DNA from: Parvularcula sp. LCG005
GTDB lineage: Bacteria > Pseudomonadota > Alphaproteobacteria > Caulobacterales > Parvularculaceae
Direction: 5' to 3'
NCBI RefSeq assembly: GCF_032930845.1
Contig: NZ_CP136758.1
Coordinates: 744,001-808,000, forward strand
DNA length: 64,000 nt
Shown here: in pieces, positions 53,356 to 62,698 of the stretch
How positions within the stretch are numbered: position 1 is the first letter of the stretch
Layout: every line of letters begins with the position of its first letter
Notes under the pieces: generated by a model
What the model was told of the DNA's origin: nothing
The model's database searches: none
What the model saw: only the letters and a program-made list of their open reading frames with translations
Position numbers and translations under genes: made by a program

Positions 53356-54504
53356 ATGTCCACGATCATGCTCTCGGACCAGAATATCGGCGTTCGCGGC
53401 CGGTTCATGCGCATACATGTGTTGCTGATCGCGCTCCTTTGCGCGCTCGCCGGTGTCGGTGTGATGACCCTTTATTCGGTGGCGCAGGGCTCCTGGGATC
53501 CCTATGCCACCAAGCATCTCGTCCGCTTTGTTGTCGCCCTGTGCGTCCTGCTCGCCGTCGCTGTGACGCCGCTCAAATTCTGGCTGTCAGCGGCCTATCC
53601 TGTCTATTTCCTGTCACTGGGTCTTCTGTTCCTTGTGCCGATCATCGGCGACATAAACATGGGCGCCCGGCGCTGGATCTCGATGGGCGGGTTCCAGCTG
53701 CAGCCATCGGAGATCATGAAGGTCGCGCTCGTCATGGCGTTGGCGCGCTACTACCACGGGCTGGAATTCAAGAAGGTGTCGACGGTGCTGGGCCTCATCC
53801 CGCCCATGGCCATGATCGGTATTCCAGTGGGCCTTGTCTTCATCCAGCCTGATCTGGGGACGGCGATTTTGCTGGCCCTGTCGGGGCTGTTCATTGTTCT
53901 GCTGGCAGGCGTGTCCTGGCGCTGGGTCATTCTGGGGATATTCGCGGCCCTGGCGGTCATCGTCTTCGGTATCCAGACGGGGCTGCTCGAAGCCTACCAG
54001 ATCAAGCGGGTGACGGCGTTTCTGGATCCGACCTGGGATCCGCTCGGCGCGAACTTCCACCCCAACCAGTCCAAGATCGCGATCGGCTCGGGCGGGGTCG
54101 AGGGCAAAGGCTATATGGCCGGCACCCAGAGCCAGCTGGGTTTCCTGCCGGAAAAACACACGGACTTCATCTTCACCATCTTCGGCGAGGAGTTTGGCCT
54201 GATCGGCGCGCTGGGGCTTCTGACCCTCTATTTTGTGACTTTCAGTGTCGGGATGCGGATTGCCCTTGCCGCCAAGAGCCATTTCGGCCGGCTTCTGGCG
54301 ATGGGCGTGTCCCTGACGCTCGTCATGTATGTGCTGATCAACACCGGCATGGTCATGGGCCTCGCGCCCGTCGTCGGTGTGCCGCTGCCGCTAGTCTCCT
54401 ATGGGGGGACAGTGATGCTGTCGATGATGATCGGCTTTGGTTTTGTGATGTCCGTGTGGATCCACCGGCATCAGGATACGTTGCGGACGCCCGGCTGGCG
54501 CTAG
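53356..54504 (+). CDS. rodA: SEDS peptidoglycan glycosyltransferase RodA
   Basis: A 382-residue polytopic SEDS-family glycosyltransferase, partner of MrdA in side-wall synthesis. About ten membrane helices are visible. Family motifs are GARRWISMGGFQLQPSEIMKVALVMALARYYH, IQPDLGTAILL, the conserved QSKIAIGSGGVEGKG, FLPEKHTDFIFTIFGEEFGLIGA, and APVVGVPLPLVSYGGTVML with the conserved Asp region near the start of the Q-S-E loop. It begins 3 bases after mrdA and is the last gene of the mre operon, so the window holds the full rod complex set (mreBCD-mrdA-rodA) in one operon. Confidence 0.96.
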   Translation: MSTIMLSDQNIGVRGRFMRIHVLLIALLCALAGVGVMTLYSVAQGSWDPYATKHLVRFVVALCVLLAVAVTPLKFWLSAAYPVYFLSLGLLFLVPIIGDINMGARRWISMGGFQLQPSEIMKVALVMALARYYHGLEFKKVSTVLGLIPPMAMIGIPVGLVFIQPDLGTAILLALSGLFIVLLAGVSWRWVILGIFAALAVIVFGIQTGLLEAYQIKRVTAFLDPTWDPLGANFHPNQSKIAIGSGGVEGKGYMAGTQSQLGFLPEKHTDFIFTIFGEEFGLIGALGLLTLYFVTFSVGMRIALAAKSHFGRLLAMGVSLTLVMYVLINTGMVMGLAPVVGVPLPLVSYGGTVMLSMMIGFGFVMSVWIHRHQDTLRTPGWR

Positions 54505-54516
54505 ACGTAGGCCACG

Positions 54517-54538
54517 AAAAAAGCCCCATTCAAGGGGC
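54517..54538 (-). terminator. Intrinsic terminator of the HPt gene
   Basis: Read on the minus strand, GCCCC (54534-54538 complement) pairs with GGGGC around TTGAAT and is followed by a T run (54517-54522 complement). It lies just past the stop of the HPt gene (54571) and also 12 bases after rodA, where the opposite reading has no T run. Confidence 0.75.
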
Positions 54539-54570
54539 CAAGTCGTTCTTCGATTTTCAGTCTCGGCGCT

Positions 54571-54930
54571 TTATTCGTAGCGGGTCAGCATTTCGTCGAT
54601 CGCCTGGCGCGTTTCGGCGATGGCATTGGGGATGCCGCTCAACGCATCCTGTGCTTCGGCAAAATTCCCGGCCTTGCCTGCATCCTCGATCACGCGGGCG
54701 CGCATGGCGAGCAGGGCCGCCCCGAGATTGGCCGACGATCCTTTGAGGGCATGGCCCAAGGCGGCCACATTGCTGCTGTCATTGGCGGCGATAGCGGCCA
54801 GGAGACCTGAGTTGATTTCCGCGGTGGATTCCCAGAATGCCTCAAGGATGGCCCGTACACCATCCACGCCCGCCGCTTCCGCAAGACCACCCAGCTGGCT
54901 CTCGTCAATAATATCTGCGTTTCCTACCAC
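54571..54930 (-). CDS. HPt-domain protein downstream of the rod operon
   Basis: A 119-residue single-domain histidine phosphotransfer protein with the motif GHALKGSSANLGA (His60), and two helices before (VDGVRAILEAFWES) and after. It lacks other domains. It is convergent with rodA and divergent from the NSS transporter gene (163 bases between starts). A kinase partner is not next to it. Since the multi-PAS hybrid kinase in this window has a receiver but no HPt, this protein and the HPt at 31506 are both candidate relay partners, though distance argues for the nearer one. Confidence 0.88.
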   Translation of the reverse strand: MVGNADIIDESQLGGLAEAAGVDGVRAILEAFWESTAEINSGLLAAIAANDSSNVAALGHALKGSSANLGAALLAMRARVIEDAGKAGNFAEAQDALSGIPNAIAETRQAIDEMLTRYE

Positions 54931-55093
54931 TGCCGTCCCCTAAAAATTCTGCCTGAGCACCAAAGTTTTCGCATCGCAACCGCGGCTTCCCGTTTGTGCC
55001 CAGTGCCAGAGTATTGCTAAGACATGTAAAAGTTCGGCTAATAACAGCACACCGCTTCGTCTGATTGCGGGGTGGGAAGAGTGGGAAGTCTGT

Positions 55094-56659
55094 ATGTCTG
55101 AGTCTGTGAGCGGTTCCGAACAGGAACATTGGTCGGGGAAGGCCGCTTTCATCCTGGCGGCCGTCGGGTCGGCCGTGGGCCTTGGTAACCTTGTCCGATT
55201 TCCCTCGGTGGCGGGCAGCGCCGGCGGCGGTGCCTTTGTTCTTGTCTATTTCCTCTGCGTTGTCCTCATCGCGCTACCGGTCCTGATTGCCGAGCTGTTT
55301 ATCGGCCGGCGCGGGGGCGGATCCGCCGTATCTGCCGTGGCCCGTCTGGCAAAAGCCGAGGGCAACTCGTCCATGTGGTCGCTGTTCTGCTGGATCGGCA
55401 TGATCGCCAGCTTCATGATCGTGACCTTCTACTCGGTCCTTGCGGGCTGGGTTCTCGATTTTGTTGTGCTGTCATTCTCGGACCTCATGTCGAATATTTC
55501 GGCCAATGGCATCGGCGCCATCAGTAATGGTGCTTTCGCCGGTATGGATGACGAGGAGATTACGGGACAGCTGGGGGCCCTCCTCGAAAGTCCGGTGAAG
55601 ATGATCGTCATGTTGGCCATCTTCAACGTGATTACGGTGTTCATCGTCTCCCGCGGCGTCAAAGGCGGGATCGAAACCGCAGCCAAGGTCATGATGCCGG
55701 CGTTCTTCGCCCTGCTTCTAGTGCTGACCGTATTTTCTATTATCAATGGCGATGCCGGATCCGCGCTGAGCTTCCTGTTCAAGCCTGACATGGGCAAGTT
55801 CATGGCGACGCTGTCCGACGGGTCGATCCTGCTGCAGGCGGTGGGGCAGGCGTTCTTCTCGCTCAGCCTCGGCTCGGCCATGATGATCACCTACGGTCTC
55901 TATATGGGGCGCGATCAGGACCTGCCGGGCTCCGCCCGCATCGTCGCCGTGGCGGATACGTCCGTCGCGCTGATTGCCGGTCTTGCGATCTTCCCGATCG
56001 TCTTCGCCGCCGGCCTCAACCCTGATGGCGGCCTGACGCTGCTGTTCAGCACCTTCCCGCTGGCGCTGCACCAGATCCCGTTCGGCGGCGTGCTCGCCAT
56101 CGCCATCTTCCTGATGACACTGTTCGCCGCGCTCACTTCGGCGATTGCGCTTCTGGAAGTTGCGGTCGCCTTCGCCGATGGGGACCTCAACCTTACCAGG
56201 GAACAGCGCAAACGCCGTCGGCTCGTCTGGTCCGTCCTCCTCGGGATACTGATGTTCGTGATTGGCGTTGGTCACGTGCTCTCGCAGGTGCCGACCAGTG
56301 TGCAGGACAATTTCTTCAACACATGGACGCCACTCGACTTCATCCCGATGTTCGAGGGCAAGACGTTGCTTGATACCTTCGACAAGCTCAGCGGCGATGT
56401 GCTGCTGCCGCTTGGCGGCTTCCTGACGGCGATCTTTGCCGGTTGGGTGATGTCCTCATCCTCGGCGCGTGAAGAAATCCGCTTCAATTCCGAGCGGACC
56501 TTCCGGATCTGGCGCTTCCTCGTGCGGTGGGTGTGTCCGCTGTTTGTGGGTCTCGTACTGATCTATGCCGTCATCGTGGCCCCGCTGCGCGCCCAGATGG
56601 AAGCGCGCGGCTCTGACGCCAAGCAAACCATTGAGGAAATGGCGGCGCCTAAAGACTGA
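55094..56659 (+). CDS. Neurotransmitter:sodium symporter (NSS) family transporter
   Basis: A 521-residue LeuT-fold transporter with about twelve helices. Signatures are the first helix WSGKAAFILAAVGSAVGLGNLVRFPSVAG (sodium/substrate site), GGGAFVLVYFLCVVLIALPVLIAELFIGRRG, and the later FFSLSLGSAMMITYGLYMGRDQDL and LFAALTSAIALLEVAVAF. Substrate is probably an amino acid or related amine; I cannot name it. It sits between the HPt gene (divergent) and the convergent pip gene. Confidence 0.95.
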   Translation: MSESVSGSEQEHWSGKAAFILAAVGSAVGLGNLVRFPSVAGSAGGGAFVLVYFLCVVLIALPVLIAELFIGRRGGGSAVSAVARLAKAEGNSSMWSLFCWIGMIASFMIVTFYSVLAGWVLDFVVLSFSDLMSNISANGIGAISNGAFAGMDDEEITGQLGALLESPVKMIVMLAIFNVITVFIVSRGVKGGIETAAKVMMPAFFALLLVLTVFSIINGDAGSALSFLFKPDMGKFMATLSDGSILLQAVGQAFFSLSLGSAMMITYGLYMGRDQDLPGSARIVAVADTSVALIAGLAIFPIVFAAGLNPDGGLTLLFSTFPLALHQIPFGGVLAIAIFLMTLFAALTSAIALLEVAVAFADGDLNLTREQRKRRRLVWSVLLGILMFVIGVGHVLSQVPTSVQDNFFNTWTPLDFIPMFEGKTLLDTFDKLSGDVLLPLGGFLTAIFAGWVMSSSSAREEIRFNSERTFRIWRFLVRWVCPLFVGLVLIYAVIVAPLRAQMEARGSDAKQTIEEMAAPKD

Positions 56660-56668
56660 CCTTGAAGC

Positions 56669-56698
56669 GCAGCGCGCGACGGCTCAGTCGCGCGCTGC
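56669..56698. terminator. 12-bp hairpin shared by convergent NSS and pip genes
   Basis: A perfect 12-bp stem, GCAGCGCGCGAC (56669-56680) with GTCGCGCGCTGC (56687-56698), encloses the loop GGCTCA. It begins 10 bases after the NSS stop and the loop contains the pip stop codon (56684-56686), so its right arm encodes the last residues AARD. There is no T run on either side. It may act as a stalling hairpin or Rho-type barrier between the convergent genes. Confidence 0.6.
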
Positions 56699-57640
56699 AA
56701 ATCTGTCTGTGGCTTCCATCAGAATACTGACAATACCGTCCTCGCTGGCAGCATGGCCGGCATCGGGGACCACCTTCAGCTCCGCATCGGGCCATTGGCG
56801 CGCAAGGTCCCAGGCGGTTTTCATCGGCGTCACCACGTCGTAGCGCCCTTGGGCGATCACGCCCGGAATGCCCTCGAGCCGATGGGCATTGTTGATGATC
56901 CAGCCATCTTCTTCAAAGAAACCGCCATTCACGAAATAATGGCATTCGATCCGCGCAAAGGCAGTCGCGAACTGGTCACCAGCAAAGCTCTGCACCCGGT
57001 CGACTGAGGGCAGAAGCGACACGGTCGTCCCTTCCCACACGGACCAGGCTTTGGCCGCCTGCAGTTTTGCCGCCGGGTCATCGCCGGTCAGACGGCGGTA
57101 ATAGGCAGCCATCAGGTCATCGCGCTCGGCGACCGGAATCGGCGCCAGATAATCCTCCCACGCATCCGGGTAGATCCAGCTCGCGCCCTCCTGGTAGAAC
57201 CATAAAAGCTCGGACCGGCGCAGGGTGAAAATGCCGCGGAGCACGAGTTCGGAGACACGTGAGGGGTGGGTGAGGGCATAGGCGAGTGCCAGTGTCGATC
57301 CCCACGACCCGCCAAACATTTGCCACCGTTCCACGCCCAATTGCTCCCGCAACTGCTCCATGTCGCGAATCAGGTCCCAGGTCGTATTCTCGCGCAGCTC
57401 TGCATGAGGCGTCGAACGGCCACAGCCGCGCTGATCGAAAACCACAATGCGATAACGCTCAGGATCAAAAAACCGCCGCATGGAGGGGGTTGATCCACCG
57501 CCTGGCCCGCCATGGCACACCACGACGGGCTTGCCATTGGGGTTGCCGCAGACCTCATAATAGATCTCGTGGATCGCTGATACTTTCAGGCGGCCGCGTT
57601 CATAGGGGTCGATCGGCGGGTAGAGGTTAAATTTCGTCAT
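56684..57640 (-). CDS. pip: Proline iminopeptidase (prolyl aminopeptidase)
   Basis: A 318-residue alpha/beta-hydrolase of peptidase family S33 that removes N-terminal proline. Signatures are YYEVCGNPNGKPVVVCHGGPGGGSTPSMRRFFDP, DQRGCGRSTPHAE, NTTWDLIRDMEQLREQLGVERWQMFGGSWGSTLALAYA (nucleophile Ser112 in GGSWGS) and DAGHAASE near the C-terminus for His. I chose ATG at 57640 (MTKFNLYPPID), the family start; a frame to 57709 adds 23 residues. Its 3' end forms one arm of a hairpin. Confidence 0.96.
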   Translation of the reverse strand: MTKFNLYPPIDPYERGRLKVSAIHEIYYEVCGNPNGKPVVVCHGGPGGGSTPSMRRFFDPERYRIVVFDQRGCGRSTPHAELRENTTWDLIRDMEQLREQLGVERWQMFGGSWGSTLALAYALTHPSRVSELVLRGIFTLRRSELLWFYQEGASWIYPDAWEDYLAPIPVAERDDLMAAYYRRLTGDDPAAKLQAAKAWSVWEGTTVSLLPSVDRVQSFAGDQFATAFARIECHYFVNGGFFEEDGWIINNAHRLEGIPGVIAQGRYDVVTPMKTAWDLARQWPDAELKVVPDAGHAASEDGIVSILMEATDRFAARD

Positions 57641-57806
57641 GTGTCTCGAGAAAGGCTTTGTCTGCGCGGCAAGTGTGATAGGGTTTAGAGACGGTTGCAA
57701 AATCCACAAGAAGCCATTGGCTCAGGTTGGACAAACTTTAAGACGGGTCATGTTGGATGTGCCGGGCAGGACACCGAACCAATGGCCGGGGCATAAGGTA
57801 GGGGCT

Positions 57807-58475
57807 ATGAGTCTGGCGCTGCGTGTGAAGCGACCTGTTTTTACCATTTTGTGTGGCTTGTCACTGACGGCGTGTGCCTCTGTGAAGGTGTCCATGCCCG
57901 GATTTGCCGGCGAGGAATCTCAGGCCCCCGTAGCGCATTCCGAACGAATTGCTCTTAATGACGCGGCCAGTGCGCTGGCCGACCAGCCCTGGGGCAAGGT
58001 CGAAGATAGCGGTCTCGTCACTGTCCTTTTCGGCCGCCTGAAGGAGACAGAAGAAGACCGCGTCCTCGACCAGTATATAAGCCGAATCCGTACCTTTAAC
58101 GCTGATCCCGTGACGGCCGTTATCGCCGATGCAGACAGCTCGCTCGCCCAGGCCCGCCGCGTGGCGGAAGCCGGTCGGCAGGCGGTGAATTCGATGCAGC
58201 CCGTCGCGTCCGATATCTCGACACTCGAAGACGCGATCAGCGAAGCCCGCGAATGTCGCAAGATGTATGTGCGTGCGCTGCAGCTTCTGCAGAAAGACGG
58301 CGCTGCGATCAGCGAATCGGATGTCGACATGATCCGTGACGCCTTCACCCAGACAATTGCCGATATCGGTCAGACCGCCGACGTGGTCGCCGATCGTGTG
58401 GCACTGGGTGAGAACAAGGATCGTCTGGCCCTGCCCACGACGGATCCGGTGGGCGGCAGCGATACTTACGACTGA
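57807..58475 (+). CDS. Lipoprotein of unknown function
   Basis: A 222-residue lipoprotein: signal peptide with lipobox LTAC (Cys at about 28, ILCGLSLTACASVKVS). The mature part is helical and charged, including EDSGLVTVLFGRLKETEEDRVLDQYI and a C-terminal coiled segment ECRKMYVRALQLLQKDGAAISE. I recognise no family. ATG at 57807 is chosen because it puts the lipobox at the usual place; ATG at 57750 would extend it. AAGGTAGGGG precedes the ATG. Confidence 0.75.
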   Translation: MSLALRVKRPVFTILCGLSLTACASVKVSMPGFAGEESQAPVAHSERIALNDAASALADQPWGKVEDSGLVTVLFGRLKETEEDRVLDQYISRIRTFNADPVTAVIADADSSLAQARRVAEAGRQAVNSMQPVASDISTLEDAISEARECRKMYVRALQLLQKDGAAISESDVDMIRDAFTQTIADIGQTADVVADRVALGENKDRLALPTTDPVGGSDTYD

Positions 58476-58490
58476 TAGTCGACGGCGACC

Positions 58491-59111
58491 TCAGGCGTCG
58501 CCAAGATCCCGCGCGACGGCGCGGACAATCAGGTCAATCTGTGCCCAGACTTCATCCTGCGTTCCCGAAAGCCCTGTCGGCCCGACCGAAATGGTGATGA
58601 TGCCGTGAACCGCGGCCCACAAGGCTTTGGTCAAGGTGCGGTGCTTGGGGCTGTCCACATGTCCCTTGGCTTCGACAATCACACTCTCCAGCACCTCGAA
58701 CAGCGCGCGCTGTTTCTCCAGATACCAGACCGGCACTTGTGACTTGCCGCGGCGGTTGAAGGCGAGAACCGCGCTCCACAGATCCTGCCGGTCTACGACA
58801 AAGTTCAGATAGGCGCGCCCCAGCGCCAGCAGCTGGTCTGTCGTCGACAGATTTTCTCTTCGCGCCTGTTCGCGCGCCGCGCTGATGATCTCGAGCAATT
58901 CGTCATAGACCTGCCCCCCGACGTGGAAGAGCAGCTCATCCAGGTGACCAAACAAATTGTAGACGGTCCCGACCGATACTCCCATTCGAACTGCGAGCAC
59001 GCGCGCCTTGACCTGTTCGGGGCCCCCCTCGATGAGCAGGGCACGCGCCTCATCCAGCGCACTCGCTCTGAGGTCCTCTGTCGTCCGGCGGGGAGATGTC
59101 GTTCTGGCCAT
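58491..59111 (-). CDS. TetR/AcrR-family transcriptional regulator
   Basis: A 206-residue repressor. Residues about 10-60 are the TetR helix-turn-helix (ALDEARALLIEGGPEQVKARVLAVRMGVSVGTVYNLFGHLDELLF) and the rest is a ligand-binding, dimerising helical domain of the WHG/TetR_C_33 kind (QDLWSAVLAFNRRGKSQVPVWYLE). It is divergent from the MFS transporter gene, with 111 bases between the two starts, so it probably represses that gene in response to its substrate. Confidence 0.93.
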   Translation of the reverse strand: MARTTSPRRTTEDLRASALDEARALLIEGGPEQVKARVLAVRMGVSVGTVYNLFGHLDELLFHVGGQVYDELLEIISAAREQARRENLSTTDQLLALGRAYLNFVVDRQDLWSAVLAFNRRGKSQVPVWYLEKQRALFEVLESVIVEAKGHVDSPKHRTLTKALWAAVHGIITISVGPTGLSGTQDEVWAQIDLIVRAVARDLGDA

Positions 59112-59222
59112 AGGCTCTTTTGCCCGGTTTGCGCCTTCCGAACAAGGTTCAATATTTGATCAGCCATTGCTCCCGCGCCCAAGTTGCGAGAGAGACGCGG
59201 CACGACGGCAGGAACGACCCAA

Positions 59223-60449
59223 GTGACAGATCATCAGCGCGACCAACCGCAAGGGCGGTACAATGTCCGGTGGACGCCGCTCAAGGGATTTGTGGCGCTT
59301 TATGCCGGTCAATATCTCTTCCTCGGCATGCAGCTGCCATTTTTCCCGGGCTGGCTGGATGAGCGGGGCTTTTCGGCGGCTTCGATTGGCTGGCTGACCG
59401 GCGGGGCACTTTGCCTTCGTTTACTGTTTGCGCCGGCCTTTGCCTACCGCCTTGAAAGTCTGGCGGACCCTCGAACCGGGATGCGCGGCGTGACCGCGCT
59501 CTTGGCCCTGCTGGCGCTTTGCCTGCTGACACCTGTCCCCAATAGCGTCGTGGCCGTGGCCGCGATTGGCATGCTGTTCCTGTATGGTCTGCTTGTCCCA
59601 TTGTCCGACACCGCCGTTTTGCGTGCGGATCGGCGGGGTGAGCTCGCCTATGGCCGGGCTCGGGGCATGGGGTCGTTCTTCTTCATCGTCGCGAATCTCC
59701 TGGGCGGCTGGGCGATCAGTCAGGGCGGCGACAATGTCATCGTGCTCTGGATGGCTGCCGCAGCACTCAGCGCCTTTATCGCCACACTGTTTCTGCCGCG
59801 CGAGAAGGGGGCCGGGACAGGCGCCGATCGACCTCGGCCGTCTCTGGCGCTGGCGGCCAAGCTCTTCCGCTCCCGCTCATTCCTGCTGATGCTGTTTGCC
59901 AGCGGGCTGATCCAGGGATCTCACGCGACCTATTACACCTTCTCTGAGCTGCACTGGTCGGCGCTTGGCTATCCCAGCTATCTCATCGGCGCCCTGTGGA
60001 CGACGGGGGTCGTGACCGAGATTGCGCTCCTGTTCTACATGAAGCCTCTGGTGACGCGGCTTGGGCCTGTCGCGCTGATCGGCGCGGGGGCCGTGGCGGC
60101 CATCATCCGCTGGCCGATTGCGGGGCTGTCCCCGCCCTTGGCCGTCCTGTTCGTCATCCAGACCCTGCACGCCCTGACCTTCGCGGCAACCTATGCCGGA
60201 ACAATCGAATTTATCGGCCGCGCTGTGCCCGACGAGTACCGCACGACGGCGATGACCATCGTCGCGTCGCTGGGCATCGGGGCGGTCACGGGCCTCGCAG
60301 CCGTGGTAGCGGGCCAGATGTTCAGCGCCGAGGCGCCGTTGTATGCTTACCTGCTGATGTCGGGAATGGGCGGGGCCGCGCTGATCCTGACCGTCCTTCT
60401 GGGGCGCCGCTGGGACGGCGGCCCCCTTCATGCGGTTGCGCAGGACTAG
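59223..60449 (+). CDS. MFS transporter (MFS_1-like, HcaT/LacY type)
   Basis: A 408-residue major-facilitator permease with twelve helices. The N-terminal GFVALYAGQYLFLGMQLPFFPGWLDERGFSAASIGWLTGG, GRARGMGSFFFIVANLLGGWAISQGG, and SHATYYTFSELHWSALGYPSYLIGALWTTGVVTEIALLF resemble the 3-phenylpropionate/HcaT group. GTG at 59223 is preferred over the frame start 59184. It is divergent from tetR, and its stop overlaps the stop of the convergent CHASE2 gene (CTAG). Substrate unknown. Confidence 0.9.
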   Translation: MTDHQRDQPQGRYNVRWTPLKGFVALYAGQYLFLGMQLPFFPGWLDERGFSAASIGWLTGGALCLRLLFAPAFAYRLESLADPRTGMRGVTALLALLALCLLTPVPNSVVAVAAIGMLFLYGLLVPLSDTAVLRADRRGELAYGRARGMGSFFFIVANLLGGWAISQGGDNVIVLWMAAAALSAFIATLFLPREKGAGTGADRPRPSLALAAKLFRSRSFLLMLFASGLIQGSHATYYTFSELHWSALGYPSYLIGALWTTGVVTEIALLFYMKPLVTRLGPVALIGAGAVAAIIRWPIAGLSPPLAVLFVIQTLHALTFAATYAGTIEFIGRAVPDEYRTTAMTIVASLGIGAVTGLAAVVAGQMFSAEAPLYAYLLMSGMGGAALILTVLLGRRWDGGPLHAVAQD

Positions 60450-62698
60450 AGGACGATGACGTCCGCAGGATCTTTCAGCGGCGTGCCATCGGTGCGGGCC
60501 GCGGTCAGCCGGTCATCGAACAGCTGGATATAGGCATCGGGCACCCCCGGAATGCCGCGCAGGCGCTGCAGCTGCACCGTGGTGGCCGCCAGATCGCCAT
60601 TGCGCCAGGAGAGGACGAGCTCCCGCTGCGTGTCAGCCAGTTGCCGGAAGGCTTTGGAAGCTTTCAGGAACGGGTTGCCGACCAGACCGTACACGGTCCG
60701 CACGGGCGCTTCGGGGCCGGTCTTGACGATGTCGAGATCAAGAAACGCATAGTGATGGCGCAGAGCATCGAACACGACATCGTCGGCAATAATGGCAGGA
60801 CCATATTGGCCCGCACGCTGGCGCAGGGCGCTGGCCAGCCGGACAGATTCACCGATGACGGAATATCGGTTGCGGTTGCCGCGGCCGACCGGGCCAGCGA
60901 AGCTTTCCGCTGATGCCAGGCCGATTTCCAGCGAGCCTTCGGCAAAGCCGTCATCGACCGAGCCGGCCGCTTCGCCCGCAAAGGCCGCGGTCTGAACGTT
61001 CTCGGACAGCGTGTTGACGTCGTCGATCATTTTCAGCGCGCAGGCGCAGGCTTTCTCGATCGGGCCAGAGATCTCATCGGGCACGTTCCAGTAGCCGAGC
61101 AGCCGGCCATCCTCACCAAAATCCACGGTCCCGCCATGGGCGAGAATGGTGCGTCGCAGGGCATCATTGGCGGAGGCCGTAAAGCGAATGAAATCGTCCG
61201 GACGCCCCTCAAACCGGCGCACGACAGCCTGAGGCAGGCGCAGGGCACAGGACAGGACCGTGATCTCCCGGCGGACACCGCGCAGAAGGACAGCGCCGCC
61301 GCGTGACTGCAGCTTGCTCATGGAGGATTGCGGCAGGGCGCCGTGGAAGGCGCCGCGCGTGAAATCATCCCGCACAAGCATATTCGCGATGACGGCCACG
61401 AGAACGGCCAGCGGCATGCCAACAGCACCGTAAATCATCGGGATCGGATCAATGAGCAGGGCCGACTGGGCGAAGGCCATGTAGCAGGCGGCAAAGCTGC
61501 CTATCGCCAGAGCAACGCTGATGGCAGCGGCGGTGCTGTGACGCAGGTAAAGTGCCGCGCCAATCGTGATGGCGCCGATGAAAAGCGCCCCCAGCGCCTC
61601 CACAAGAACGGTCCAACCGGGGCGCCGGGGGACCGCGCCCATCTTCATCTGCTCGGCGAACTGGCCGTGAATGGCGTTGATCGACATCCGACCACGGGCG
61701 GTTTTGACATCGGGACGCGTGGCAGACGTTTCGCCGACAAAGACGATCTTGTCGCGCAAAGGCTGGGTCCATGAACCGTCACCCTGCAGAACGCGCCAGG
61801 CCGGTACGCTGGGCAGATCGGTCTCAGGGGGCAGCCAGAGGCGGCCGGTCGCGGCGCGCTGAAGGGGGATGAACTGTTCGCCAAGACGGATCGCTGAGGG
61901 TGGTGAGCCGCCGGACTGCAGACTGCCAGACGAGGGCGTGACCTCGATCGTGTCGCCTGCCAGGATCCATCCGGCGAGGGCGGCAGATGGCACGGGCCGT
62001 TCTTCAACGGACCAGAGGACCGGCACGCGGCGGACGTGACCATCACCATCGACGGGCAGGGCGCTGACCGACAGAAGGGCGGTCTCGCTGAGCCCCGCAT
62101 CGACCGTGTCATAAAGCGGTGCAGCGAGAAGCGCGAGGAAGCCATTGCCAGCTTCTGTCCTCAGGCTGATCCAGTCTTTGGGTTGGGTGTCGGCGCGCTG
62201 CCAGTCGGTCCGGCGGGCCGGTGTCTGACCCACCGACAGGGCAGTCGGGAAATTCAGCGCAGCAGCGGCAAGACCGGCATTATTGGTCGGCAATTGTGCA
62301 ATTTCGTGCAGCGCATCGGCACGATCCCCGACATTTTGCCAGTAGCGGGCGACCACTTCGGGGGATAGGGGATCCTGTCCTTCAATCGGCACGGTCAGGA
62401 CAACGGCCTTCGCGCCTGCCTCTTCTGCCGCATTGACGATGCCGGCATACGCGGTACGAGGCCATGGCCATGGCCCGATCCGTTCAAGGCTCTCCTCGTC
62501 GATTTCGATGAGCACAACGTCATGTGACACCGGAGCTATTCTTGGTTTAGCTCTTGAATATAAATCGAAAATGGCCTCGCGCGAATCGACCTTGGTCGAC
62601 TGGGCTGTGGTGAGGGTATGCGCGACGACGGCCAGCAATAACAGAGCGGGCGCCGCCAGCAGATACCGTAATCGTTGCTGGAGCCGTTGTTGGAACAT
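60446..62698 (-). CDS. CHASE2-domain membrane protein with degenerate class III cyclase domain
   Basis: A 750-residue protein. A first membrane helix (about 12-30) leads to a periplasmic CHASE2 sensor (about 35-345, with DVVLIEIDEESLERIGPWPWPRTAYA and DKIVFVGETSAT). Three membrane helices follow (about 360-450), then a cytosolic cyclase-homology region (about 475-690). The family catalytic residues are altered: the first metal Asp is Ala485 (ITVLSCALR); the second is Gly531 by ungapped alignment (FGEDGRLLGYW); the VNLAAR motif reads VRLASA, with Arg620 for Asn and Ala624 for Arg. It is therefore probably not an active adenylate/guanylate cyclase but a receptor-like protein. Divergent from the MlaE gene, 120 bases between starts. 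Confidence 0.87.
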   Translation of the reverse strand: MFQQRLQQRLRYLLAAPALLLLAVVAHTLTTAQSTKVDSREAIFDLYSRAKPRIAPVSHDVVLIEIDEESLERIGPWPWPRTAYAGIVNAAEEAGAKAVVLTVPIEGQDPLSPEVVARYWQNVGDRADALHEIAQLPTNNAGLAAAALNFPTALSVGQTPARRTDWQRADTQPKDWISLRTEAGNGFLALLAAPLYDTVDAGLSETALLSVSALPVDGDGHVRRVPVLWSVEERPVPSAALAGWILAGDTIEVTPSSGSLQSGGSPPSAIRLGEQFIPLQRAATGRLWLPPETDLPSVPAWRVLQGDGSWTQPLRDKIVFVGETSATRPDVKTARGRMSINAIHGQFAEQMKMGAVPRRPGWTVLVEALGALFIGAITIGAALYLRHSTAAAISVALAIGSFAACYMAFAQSALLIDPIPMIYGAVGMPLAVLVAVIANMLVRDDFTRGAFHGALPQSSMSKLQSRGGAVLLRGVRREITVLSCALRLPQAVVRRFEGRPDDFIRFTASANDALRRTILAHGGTVDFGEDGRLLGYWNVPDEISGPIEKACACALKMIDDVNTLSENVQTAAFAGEAAGSVDDGFAEGSLEIGLASAESFAGPVGRGNRNRYSVIGESVRLASALRQRAGQYGPAIIADDVVFDALRHHYAFLDLDIVKTGPEAPVRTVYGLVGNPFLKASKAFRQLADTQRELVLSWRNGDLAATTVQLQRLRGIPGVPDAYIQLFDDRLTAARTDGTPLKDPADVIVL

